This document shows positions 1 to 7,551 of a stretch of 64,000 nucleotides of DNA, piece after piece (position 1 is the stretch's first letter; the number at the start of each line of letters is the position of its first letter). Origin of the DNA: Plantibacter sp. VKM Ac-2880 (GTDB lineage: Bacteria > Actinomycetota > Actinomycetes > Actinomycetales > Microbacteriaceae). The notes below the pieces were generated by a model. That model was given only the letters and a program-made list of their open reading frames with translations, was not told the DNA's origin and did no database searches. Location of the stretch: NCBI RefSeq assembly GCF_015351235.1, contig NZ_JADKSJ010000001.1, positions 1,241,530-1,305,529 on the forward strand, written 5' to 3'. Made by a program: the position numbers and the translations under genes.

Positions 1-2537
1 ACGCCGTCGTCGATCGCTGGCGGCAGAACTCCTCCATCCACGACCGCACCCCCGGGCTTCCGCCGAAGCCCCGCCGGGCCGGCCAGCTCCGCGCGACCGT
101 CGGCTCCGGCGGTGTGGACGCCATGCACCTCGACCTCCGCGCGCAGGGCCCGCACGCCCTCGTGGGTGGCACGACGGGTGCCGGGAAGAGCGAGTTCCTG
201 CAGGCCTGGGTCCTCGGGATGGCGGCGGAGTACAGCCCCGACCGCGTCTCGTTCCTCTTCGTCGACTACAAGGGCGGTTCGGCCTTCGCCGACTGCGTGA
301 CCCTTCCGCACTGCGTCGGTCTCGTCACCGACCTCAGCCCCCACCTCGTCCGCCGAGCACTGACGAGCCTCCGCGCCGAGCTGCACTTCCGCGAGCACCT
401 GCTCAACCGGAAGAAGGCCAAAGACCTGTTGGAGCTCGAGAAGCGCGGCGACCCGGACTCGCCGCCCGCCCTCGTCCTCGTCATCGACGAGTTCGCAGCG
501 CTCGTCGGCGAGGTCCCGGAGTTCGTCGACGGCGTCGTGGACATCGCCCAGCGCGGTCGGTCCCTCGGCATCCACCTCATCATGGCGACGCAGCGACCGG
601 CCGGCGTCATCAAGGACAACCTGCGCGCCAACACCAACCTCCGGGTCGCCCTGCGGATGGCCGACGAGTCGGACAGCCAGGACGTCGTCGGCGTCAAGGA
701 CGCGGCGCACTTCGATCCCGGTGTGCCCGGGCGCGGCATCGCGAAGACCGGGCCAGGGCGCCTGAGCATCTTCCAGTCCGGCTACGCCGGCGGGTGGACG
801 AGCGACGAACCCGAACGTTCCGACATCGAGGTCCGCGAACTGCGGTTCGGTGGCGACACCCGGTGGGAGGAGCCGCGAGCCGCAGACGCCGAGGAGGAGC
901 GCGACCTCGGCCCGACCGACCAGCAGCGGCTCGTCGCCAGCATCATCGCCGCCGCCGACCGTGCGTCGATCCCCGCGCCGCGGCGACCGTGGCTCGACGA
1001 GCTGGCACCCGTCTACGACCTCAGCAAGCTCCGGCAGCGGTCCGACGCCGAACTGCTCATCGGCGTAGCCGACCTGCCCGACTCGCAGGAACAGCGACCC
1101 GTGTACTTCCGCCCCGACGTCGACGGCCACATCGCGGTCTTCGGCACCGGTGGTTCCGGCAAGAGCACGGTCCTGCGCACCCTCGCCACGGCAGCCGGCA
1201 TCACGCCGCGCGGTGGGCCCGTCGAGGTGTACGGGCTCGACTTCGGTGCGGGGAGCCTCCGCATGCTGGAGGCGCTGCCCCACGTCGGTTCGATCATCCC
1301 GGGCGACGACCAGGAGCGGGTCATCCGGTTGCTCCGCCACATCAAGGAGATCATCGACGACCGCAGCGTCCGGTACGCGGAGGCGAACGCGTCCTCCATC
1401 ACCGACTACCGTCGGGTCTCCGGCCGGAACGACGAGCGCCGGATCCTGCTGCTCGTCGACGGGTTCCAGTCCTTCCGGCAGGAGTACGAGACGACCCTCG
1501 GGCTGTCCTCCTGGTACACGCTGTTCCAACAGCTCATCACCGACGGCCGCCAGCTCGGTGTGAACATCGCGTTCTCGGCCGACCGGCCGGGGTCCGTGCC
1601 GACGAACATCAGTGCGGGTGTGCAACGCCGCGTGGTGCTGCGGCTGGCGGACGAGACGGGGTACCAGCTCCTCGGTGTGCCGAAGGACGTCCTCGGGCCT
1701 GAGTCGCCCGCCGGACGTGCGATCGTCGACGGACTCGAGGTCCAGGTCGCGATCCTGGGCGGCTCGCCGGTGCTGTCGGAGCAGTCGCTCGCGACGGTCA
1801 AGCTCGCCGAGGCGATGGCGAGGGCCGGTGCCACGATCACGGCGCCACCGATCGGTGCGCTCCCGAAGGAGATCGAAGCACGCGAGCTCCCCGACCGCGT
1901 CGGCGACCGTCCGACACTCGGTATCGGCGACGCCGACCTCGCGCCGCTCGGCTTCGACCCCTCCGGTGCCTTCCTCGTCGGCGGTCCGCCCGGAAGCGGC
2001 CGGACGAACGCGGTCGCGGCACTCGTCGGTGCCATGCGGCGCTTCGACCCGTCGACCCGGTTCGTCTACTTCGGATCGAAGCGCTCGGACCTCCTCCGAG
2101 AGCTGCGGTTCGACGAGTCGGCCGTCACCCCGGAGACGATCGTCGAGCAGGCGAAGGCGTTGTCGGCGGGGATCGCGGCGGAGACGGTCACCACGCGGAC
2201 CGTCGTCGTCATCGAGACGATCTCCGACTACCTCAACGGCATCGCCGACCCGCCGCTCGTGGAGCTGATCAAGGCCATCAAGCGCAGCGACCACCTGGTG
2301 ATCGCCGAGAACGAGGTGTCCGGCTGGTCGTCCTCCTGGCCGCTCATGGGCGAGATCAAGAGCGCCAGGCGTGGCATCCTCCTGCAGCCGGAGCAGATGG
2401 AGGGCGACCTCGTCCTCCGCACCACGTTCCCCCGGCTCGCCCGCAAGGACTTCCCGCCTGGGCGCGGGATGTACGCGAACCGTGGTGCGCTGTCACGCGT
2501 GCAGGTCCCGATCGCCCCCGAGTTCCCGCTCGTCTGA
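1..2537 (+). CDS. eccC: Type VII secretion FtsK/SpoIIIE-family ATPase EccC, C-terminal part (5' truncated by window)
   Basis: This is the motor ATPase of an ESX/type VII secretion system, which drives WXG100-class substrates across the membrane. The reading frame is open from base 3, so the gene starts upstream and the in-frame ATG at 114 is internal. Three tandem FtsK-like domains are visible. The first has an intact Walker A (GGTTGAGKSE, about 165-194) and Walker B with catalytic Glu (LVLVIDEFAAL). The second has GTGGSGKST but a Walker B lacking Glu (LLLVDGF). The third is degenerate, with Arg replacing the Walker A Lys (GPPGSGRT). One active plus two degenerate domains is typical of EccC, in which the later domains bind substrate signals. 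The transmembrane part and any FHA domains would lie upstream. The gene is followed by esx-like genes. I am sure of the family; the gene symbol rests on context. Confidence 0.93.
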   Translation, partial: AVVDRWRQNSSIHDRTPGLPPKPRRAGQLRATVGSGGVDAMHLDLRAQGPHALVGGTTGAGKSEFLQAWVLGMAAEYSPDRVSFLFVDYKGGSAFADCVTLPHCVGLVTDLSPHLVRRALTSLRAELHFREHLLNRKKAKDLLELEKRGDPDSPPALVLVIDEFAALVGEVPEFVDGVVDIAQRGRSLGIHLIMATQRPAGVIKDNLRANTNLRVALRMADESDSQDVVGVKDAAHFDPGVPGRGIAKTGPGRLSIFQSGYAGGWTSDEPERSDIEVRELRFGGDTRWEEPRAADAEEERDLGPTDQQRLVASIIAAADRASIPAPRRPWLDELAPVYDLSKLRQRSDAELLIGVADLPDSQEQRPVYFRPDVDGHIAVFGTGGSGKSTVLRTLATAAGITPRGGPVEVYGLDFGAGSLRMLEALPHVGSIIPGDDQERVIRLLRHIKEIIDDRSVRYAEANASSITDYRRVSGRNDERRILLLVDGFQSFRQEYETTLGLSSWYTLFQQLITDGRQLGVNIAFSADRPGSVPTNISAGVQRRVVLRLADETGYQLLGVPKDVLGPESPAGRAIVDGLEVQVAILGGSPVLSEQSLATVKLAEAMARAGATITAPPIGALPKEIEARELPDRVGDRPTLGIGDADLAPLGFDPSGAFLVGGPPGSGRTNAVAALVGAMRRFDPSTRFVYFGSKRSDLLRELRFDESAVTPETIVEQAKALSAGIAAETVTTRTVVVIETISDYLNGIADPPLVELIKAIKRSDHLVIAENEVSGWSSSWPLMGEIKSARRGILLQPEQMEGDLVLRTTFPRLARKDFPPGRGMYANRGALSRVQVPIAPEFPLV

Positions 2538-2540
2538 CGG

Positions 2541-2609
2541 CCGACAGGCGCCGGTGGGGCTGCATGGGGAGTGCTCCCCATGTGTTCCCGACAGGCGTTG
2601 TGGTTACAT
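2541..2609 (+). promoter_or_regulatory. Promoter region of the WXG100 gene with GGGGAG-N2-CTCCCC palindrome
   Basis: A perfect palindrome (GGGGAGTGCTCCCC, 2566-2579, extending to CATGGGGA arms at 2563-2570 and 2575-2582) lies between eccC and the WXG100 gene. The 10-mer CCGACAGGCG occurs on both sides of it (2541-2550 and 2588-2597). A -10-like TTACAT is at 2604-2609, 24 nt after the palindrome. The same arrangement recurs at 22251-22294, which argues for an operator rather than a simple terminator. A terminator role for the hairpin cannot be excluded. Confidence 0.55.
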
Positions 2610-2657
2610 GATGAAGGCACCGACGGTGCCGGTGACCACAACGAAGGAGCAAGAGAC

Positions 2658-2954
2658 ATGGCCAACATCAACGTCAACTACAGCGAGATCAAGCAGGCCG
2701 CCGTCAACCTGACGACGGGCAAGGGCGAGGTCGAGACGACGCTCAACCGCCTGCAGACCCTCATCAACAACCTCGTGTCCTCCGGGTTCCAGACCGACAC
2801 CGCGTCCGGCACCTTCAACGAGACCTACACGGCCTTCACGCAGAGCGCGACGGTCACCATCCAGCACCTCGACAAGCTGTCGGGCTACCTCAACAACGCT
2901 GTGACCACGCTCGAGCAGACCGACGCGGCGCTCGCCGCCGGCGCCGGCCAGTAG
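2658..2954 (+). CDS. WXG100-family ESX substrate (EsxA/B-like) with degenerate WXG turn
   Basis: This 98-residue protein is probably a small helical-hairpin substrate of the adjacent type VII secretion ATPase. The length and the helix-turn-helix pattern fit the WXG100 family. The turn at residues 41-44 reads SSGF: the Trp of the W-x-G motif is replaced by Ser, while the Gly and the downstream G-x-F (51-53) are kept. The ATG at 2658 is chosen because AAGGAGC lies just upstream and it gives the family length; a longer in-frame start at 2571 would run through the promoter palindrome. No clear C-terminal Y-x-x-x-D/E signal is visible, so export could need a partner. The next gene, also WXG-like, is a candidate. 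Function is inferred from fold and context. Confidence 0.8.
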   Translation: MANINVNYSEIKQAAVNLTTGKGEVETTLNRLQTLINNLVSSGFQTDTASGTFNETYTAFTQSATVTIQHLDKLSGYLNNAVTTLEQTDAALAAGAGQ

Positions 2955-3065
2955 TCACCACCGTCGGCTTCGCTCTGCGCGCCCTCCCGACACCTCGTCG
3001 GTGAGGGCGCGCGGTCGTTGTCGAGCCTTGAACCGACGAGTCGACGAACCGACGAGGAGCGAGCC

Positions 3066-3560
3066 GTGTACGGCGACACCCAGCAGATCAGACTCCGGGC
3101 CACCGAGCTCCGGGCCCTCGCGACCGAGGTCCGAGGTAGGGCCGGTGAGCTGCGATCAGCCGCCGAGCTCTCATGGACCTCGACGGCCGCGGACACCTTC
3201 ATCGAGCAGCTCGGCACCCGTGCGGCTTCGCTCGAGACCTCCGCGACGCAACTCGACGACGCCGCGACGAAGCTCGACGAGCATGCGACCGCGGTCGACC
3301 ACGTGAAGCAGTTGATCGAGGATGCCGCCCGTTGGGTGGGCGACCGCTGGAACGACGCGGTGAACCTCGTCTCCGGAGCCGTCGAGACCGTGAAGGACGG
3401 CGCCGCGAAGGTGTTCGAGTTCTTCGGCCAGGAGGTCCCGGACTTCCTCGTCCACCAGGCGAAGGACATCGTCGCCTCCACCCCGTCGCTCCCCAGCCCC
3501 GGTGATCGCGGCTGGCTCGACCTCGCCGACCTCTACCGCAGCCGAGGATGGACCCCCTGA
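3066..3560 (+). CDS. WXG-like helical protein, putative ESX substrate or partner
   Basis: This 164-residue protein starts at GTG 3066, preceded by GAGGAGCGAG. Residues 1-95 are strongly helical with heptad-like Leu/Ala spacing. They contain a WXG-like turn, SWTSTAADTF at 36-45, where Trp37 and Phe45 match the family pattern but Gly is replaced by Ser. The remaining 70 residues are amphipathic (RWNDAVNLV, KVFEFFGQEV) and end in a Pro/Trp-rich tail. The protein is longer than classical WXG100 proteins and could be a partner of the preceding substrate or an exported protein in its own right. Its stop codon overlaps the ATG of the following EspG-like gene (TGATG), indicating translational coupling. 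An alternative start at 3018 lacks a ribosome binding site. Confidence 0.65.
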   Translation: MYGDTQQIRLRATELRALATEVRGRAGELRSAAELSWTSTAADTFIEQLGTRAASLETSATQLDDAATKLDEHATAVDHVKQLIEDAARWVGDRWNDAVNLVSGAVETVKDGAAKVFEFFGQEVPDFLVHQAKDIVASTPSLPSPGDRGWLDLADLYRSRGWTP

Positions 3561-4504
3561 TGACCACCACACGCACCAGGCCGGCTCCCGCCGCCGCCGC
3601 GTTCCTCCTGTCCGCCGACGAGCTCCACGTGCTGGAGCACCGGACCCCGCACCTCGTGCTGCCCCACGCCTTCCACACCGAGTGGGGCTCGGAGGTGTCA
3701 CCAGAGGAGATCCGCGAGCGCGAGCTGCGAGCCGTCACCCGACTCCGAGAGCGACGACTCCTCGCCCACGGTGACGGCGGCGTTCCAGACGACCTCACGG
3801 CCGACGTCGATCCCGATTTCGCCGCATTCCTGTCGATGCCCCAGTTCGCGACGGCGGCCGTCGACGCGTCCTGCTGGACCTTGGACCGGACGGCGATCCA
3901 GTCCGTCTCCGTGATCGGCGCGCACGCCCTGGCGTTGCTGCGGACGCAGCGGGTCGATCACTCGGATGCCTCGCTCGCGGAGTACGGCACGGCCGCACGC
4001 GATGAGGAAGCCATCGAGATCCGCGCCTTCGACACCGCCGGGTTGGCGCAGCAACTCCTCCGGCCACTCTCCGCCCTGCACGACGTCCCCGACTCCCGAG
4101 GCCGCTCGACGGAGGCCGTCGTCCTCCCGCTCGCCGACGCCGAGGCGCTCGTCATAGCGCTTCGTCAGGACCGACCCGACGTCGTCGGCGCGGTCGTCGA
4201 CCAGCTCCACAGTCCGCAGGCCGCGTCCCTCCTCGGTGGACTCGCCAAGCGGATCGACGGCGGGTTCCGGCTCGACGCGCTGTCCCGGCTCGGAAGTCCA
4301 GCACGCCGGTGGACGGACACCTGGCTCCGGAGCTCCGACGGGTGGGTGGCCGTGACGGTCGACACCCCGGACATCGATCCGGCGAGCACGGATCCGACCG
4401 CCGTCGCCGAGGCGAGCCGGGTCTCGCTCCGGGCGGTTCGGCGGGCGGACATCGTCGCCGAGGTGCTCACCATCGCGGCCCAGATCCAGGGAGCACGGGC
4501 ATGA
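3560..4504 (+). CDS. EspG-like ESX secretion-associated protein (putative)
   Basis: This 314-residue cytosolic protein has no signal peptide or membrane segment. Size, Leu/Ala/Asp-rich composition and position directly after WXG-type genes resemble the EspG family, chaperones that hold ESX substrates in the cytosol before export. No diagnostic catalytic motif is visible. Near the N-terminus is a segment with aromatic/His residues (LVLPHAFHTEW), and the C-terminal third contains a Trp-rich strand pattern (RRWTDTWLRSSDGWV). The ATG at 3560 overlaps the previous stop, and the stop at 4502-4504 overlaps the next ATG (ATGA), so the three genes form a coupled unit. An in-frame ATG at 3548 is an alternative start. 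Family assignment is tentative. Confidence 0.55.
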   Translation: MTTTRTRPAPAAAAFLLSADELHVLEHRTPHLVLPHAFHTEWGSEVSPEEIRERELRAVTRLRERRLLAHGDGGVPDDLTADVDPDFAAFLSMPQFATAAVDASCWTLDRTAIQSVSVIGAHALALLRTQRVDHSDASLAEYGTAARDEEAIEIRAFDTAGLAQQLLRPLSALHDVPDSRGRSTEAVVLPLADAEALVIALRQDRPDVVGAVVDQLHSPQAASLLGGLAKRIDGGFRLDALSRLGSPARRWTDTWLRSSDGWVAVTVDTPDIDPASTDPTAVAEASRVSLRAVRRADIVAEVLTIAAQIQGARA

Positions 4505-6150
4505 GCGACATCACGGTCTCCGGCGGCGCGGGCGGTGTCGGCGCGAAGCTCGACGACATGCGTCTGCAGGCCCAGCAACTCGCCACGCTCTCGAGTGAGC
4601 TCATCGGCCGCTCCGGGACCGCCGCCGCGAAGGCGGTCGACGGCGACCTGCTCGAGTCGATGCTGCTGTCCCCGATGACCGGGGCGGCGGCCGAAGGCGC
4701 CATCGTGCTGGCCTCCGGTTCCCTGCTGCTGGTCGCGACCGAGACCGGCGTCTCCGCCGTCTTCCTCGAGGGCGCCGTGGTCGCGTACGAGACGGCCGAT
4801 CAGATGATCGCCGCCGCGACGGTCGCGCTGCACAACGGTGTCGCCTTCGTCATCGGCGTCCTGGCGGTGCCGGTCGGCCTCGTCGTCGCGGCAGGCGTGG
4901 TGGTGGCCGGCGGGGCGTGGATGCTCACCGTCGCCGGTGTGAACGTCGTCGTCGAGGGGGTCGACTCGCTGGTGGAGGGCGCCCAGCAGACGCTGGACCA
5001 GATCGGCGACAACCCCTGGCTGTTGCTGTCGCCGGCCGGTGTCGCCGCAGCGTTCGCAACCAACTCGGTCTCCGCCTACTCGCCGCAGGAGGTCGTCGAC
5101 CGGACGGCGGCGACGTACGCCGACGCCTTGTCCAGACTGCAGGAGCTCGCCCCGGTCGCGGCTCAGGCCGCCAACGAATGGTTGGGCGAGAACGCCTGGA
5201 TCGCGGACATCCTCACGGACGGCGCCCCCGGTCTCCTGGCCGGCCTCACGTTCCTCCCCGGCCTGATCCCCGGCTTCAACGGCCTCATGTCGGGCCTCAC
5301 CGGCCAGGGCTGGCCGCCCCTCACGTATGAGCAGGCGATCGCGGCCATCGCCGGTGGCGGTGGCCGGTTCGGCCTCTTCGAGGACGGCCAGGGCGGCCTC
5401 GCCATGGACCCGGACAACCCGACGCAGCCGCTCGCCGTCCCTCGGGACCGGACGGTCACCGACCTGGGCGACCTCATGCAGGGCTCGGCCGACATCGACC
5501 AGGGTGAGGAAGAACTCAGCAACATCCGCGTGATCCAATCGGCCGGACCGCCGCCGAGCTGGATCGTGCAGATCCCGAGCACGCAGGTCTGGGACCCGCA
5601 CGGCGGGGCGATCTCGAACGACCTCACCTCGGACATCGCGGCCATGCAGGGCGGACAGACTGCGCTCAGCCAGGCGGTGAAGGACGCGATGGCCGCGGCC
5701 GGCATCTCCCCGACGGATCCGGTGATGCTCGAGGGCTTCAGTCTCGGCGGGATCACGGCCGGGCTGTTGGCCTCGGACCCGGATCTCGGGTACAACGTCA
5801 CACACGTCGTCACCGCTGGTTCACCGATCGCCCGGTTCGACATCCCCGACGATGTGCAGGTCCTCTCGATGGAGTTCAACGAGGACCCCGTCGCCCGTCT
5901 CGACGGACAGGGGAACCCGGATTCGGCGAACTGGACGACCGTGCAGGGTGATGCCCCGAGACTCGGCGGCGTGAACCCGGAACAGCAGGATCCCGGGATC
6001 GCGGGCGCCCACAACGCGCAGCGGTACGAGATCATGGCGGATCAGACGACGTCGTCGGGAGACCCGAGCGTCGAGTCGTACCTGGACTCGGCGAGTGGCT
6101 TCTTCAGCGGTGATCAACAGGTGACCGACTACAGTCCTACGCGGAGATGA
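4501..6150 (+). CDS. Putative type VII secretion effector with C-terminal alpha/beta-hydrolase (lipase/esterase-like) domain
   Basis: This 549-residue protein is coupled by ATGA to the EspG-like gene. Residues 1-60 are helical. Residues about 60-160 are very hydrophobic and Gly/Val/Ala-rich with several potential membrane-inserting segments. The C-terminal part looks like a serine alpha/beta-hydrolase. It has a nucleophile elbow GFSLGG with Ser414, a candidate acid Asp462 in NEDPVARL, and a candidate base His504 in GAHNAQRY, in the correct order and with plausible spacing. Before the elbow, strands are suggested by WIVQIPSTQ and by VMLEGFS. Family knowledge suggests a lipid or ester substrate; the actual substrate is unknown. 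A toxin or envelope-lipid-modifying role is inference from the locus. No immunity gene is obvious next to it. Confidence 0.6.
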   Translation: MSDITVSGGAGGVGAKLDDMRLQAQQLATLSSELIGRSGTAAAKAVDGDLLESMLLSPMTGAAAEGAIVLASGSLLLVATETGVSAVFLEGAVVAYETADQMIAAATVALHNGVAFVIGVLAVPVGLVVAAGVVVAGGAWMLTVAGVNVVVEGVDSLVEGAQQTLDQIGDNPWLLLSPAGVAAAFATNSVSAYSPQEVVDRTAATYADALSRLQELAPVAAQAANEWLGENAWIADILTDGAPGLLAGLTFLPGLIPGFNGLMSGLTGQGWPPLTYEQAIAAIAGGGGRFGLFEDGQGGLAMDPDNPTQPLAVPRDRTVTDLGDLMQGSADIDQGEEELSNIRVIQSAGPPPSWIVQIPSTQVWDPHGGAISNDLTSDIAAMQGGQTALSQAVKDAMAAAGISPTDPVMLEGFSLGGITAGLLASDPDLGYNVTHVVTAGSPIARFDIPDDVQVLSMEFNEDPVARLDGQGNPDSANWTTVQGDAPRLGGVNPEQQDPGIAGAHNAQRYEIMADQTTSSGDPSVESYLDSASGFFSGDQQVTDYSPTRR

Positions 6151-6210
6151 TCGAATGCGGCCTGCCACCGGGTCGCCCTTCCGCAGACCGTTCCGACCGT
6201 GAGGCCTTCC

Positions 6211-6723
6211 ATGCGCATCAGCACCATCGTCCGATCCGGCGCCGTGTCGGTCGTCCTGCTGGGACTCCTCACCGCCTGCGGGACCGGAGTACCGACGGCG
6301 CAGCGGAACCCGACCCGCAGCCCTGAGCGGCCCCTGGCTGCCGTCGAGGAAGCGGTCGCGGAGATCCCCGGCGCCGACTTCCGAGCCGCCCGAGCCTGGG
6401 ACGGCACGACGGCCTACGTCACCGCGACGCTCTCGGCCACCGAGGCGTTCACCGGCGACCCCGGCGCCCTGGTGGACTACTCCCTCGCGCAGCTCGCCTC
6501 ACAGGACGAGCTCGACCGCGGTCGGTTCGTGCGGTTCGCGTTCGACGCCCCAGGGCAGACCGTCGAGTCGACGATCGCCATCCTCGCGACGCTGGACATC
6601 GCGTCCGAGCAGTACGCCGGCGGTGATTCCGTGGAGCTCTCCAGCTCCGACCTCGACGCCCGGTACGGCTCCTGGCCGAGCGAGGTGCCGACGCTGCCCA
6701 CGACGTTGGGAGGCGCGGGATGA
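6211..6723 (+). CDS. Putative small lipoprotein
   Basis: This 170-residue protein begins with a lipoprotein signal: basic MRISTIVRSG, a hydrophobic stretch, then the lipobox LTAC. The mature protein would be anchored on the outer face of the membrane. The rest is an alpha/beta-looking domain with no family I recognise. ATG 6211 is taken as start; the in-frame GTG at 6199 would add only four residues before the signal peptide. The stop overlaps the ATG of the PP2C phosphatase gene (ATGA). It sits between secretion and signalling genes, so a role as an envelope component or sensor of the locus is possible but unproven. Confidence 0.65.
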   Translation: MRISTIVRSGAVSVVLLGLLTACGTGVPTAQRNPTRSPERPLAAVEEAVAEIPGADFRAARAWDGTTAYVTATLSATEAFTGDPGALVDYSLAQLASQDELDRGRFVRFAFDAPGQTVESTIAILATLDIASEQYAGGDSVELSSSDLDARYGSWPSEVPTLPTTLGGAG

Positions 6724-7541
6724 CGACGATCGAGACACCCCGATCCACCCACGTCCTGCGCAGCGAGGGCCGAACCGACACCGGCCTCGTCCGTCGACTG
6801 AACGAGGACGCCTTCTACGCGGGCGCTCCGGCGTTCGTCGTCGCGGACGGCATGGGTGGGCACGAACGCGGCGAGGTCGCCAGCCGGGAGGTGGCCGCAG
6901 CGCTCGAACGGGGTATTCCGGTCGGCACCCCCACGACGACCGAGGCGGTGGTGACGACGATCGTCGCGGCGAACGCCGTCATCCGGAGCATCCCGACACC
7001 GAACGGGGTCATCGGGACGACGGTCGCGGGTCTCGCACTCGTCGCGCTGTCCCCGCAGACCGATCTGCACTGGATGGTCTTCAACGTGGGGGACTCCCGG
7101 GTCTACACGTGGACGGACGGCGTGCTCCGGCGGATCACCGTCGACCACTCGGCCGTCCAGGAACTCATCGACGACGGCTCCCTGACCGAGGCGGAGGCGC
7201 GCCAGCACCCCGACCGCAACATCGTGACGAAGGCGATCGGCGTCGAAGCCGGCATCGACCCGGACGTCTGGTTGCTCCCGGTCGCCGGACGGCAACGGTT
7301 CCTGCTCTGCTCCGACGGGCTCACCGGCGAGCTCACCGACGAGGGCATCGCCGAGGTCCTCTCGCAGGGGTTCGAGGGTGCAGCGGACCGCCTCGTGGAG
7401 CTCGCGCTGGCCGCCGGCGGACGGGACAACGTGACCGCGCTGGTCGTCGATGTCGTGTCGACCTCGCTCATGTCCAGCGGTCCCGGCTACGATGACGCGG
7501 GTGGTCTCGGGTATCTTGAAGAGACGATGCCGCGAGGCTAG
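6720..7541 (+). CDS. PP2C-family protein serine/threonine phosphatase
   Basis: This 273-residue phosphatase is likely to dephosphorylate targets of the kinase encoded 1.4 kb downstream. All PP2C signature motifs are present: RRLNEDAF, VVADGMGGH, VGDSRVY, LCSDGLTGELTD and GGRDNVTA. The Asp residues in them bind the two metal ions. There is no transmembrane segment, unlike mycobacterial PstP, so it should be cytosolic. The C-terminal 30 residues are Gly/Ser-rich and probably flexible. It is coupled to the lipoprotein gene by ATGA and ends 10 nt before the start of the FHA-domain gene. Phosphatase identity is secure; the pairing with this kinase is inferred from position. Confidence 0.93.
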   Translation: MTTIETPRSTHVLRSEGRTDTGLVRRLNEDAFYAGAPAFVVADGMGGHERGEVASREVAAALERGIPVGTPTTTEAVVTTIVAANAVIRSIPTPNGVIGTTVAGLALVALSPQTDLHWMVFNVGDSRVYTWTDGVLRRITVDHSAVQELIDDGSLTEAEARQHPDRNIVTKAIGVEAGIDPDVWLLPVAGRQRFLLCSDGLTGELTDEGIAEVLSQGFEGAADRLVELALAAGGRDNVTALVVDVVSTSLMSSGPGYDDAGGLGYLEETMPRG

Positions 7542-7551
7542 AGGAGTGGCC

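Noticed and set aside
4165-5805. A 546-codon minus-strand frame opposite the EspG-like and hydrolase genes
   Set aside because: The plus-strand genes have coupled starts and a catalytic triad. The minus frame is Arg/Gly/Asp-rich without structure.
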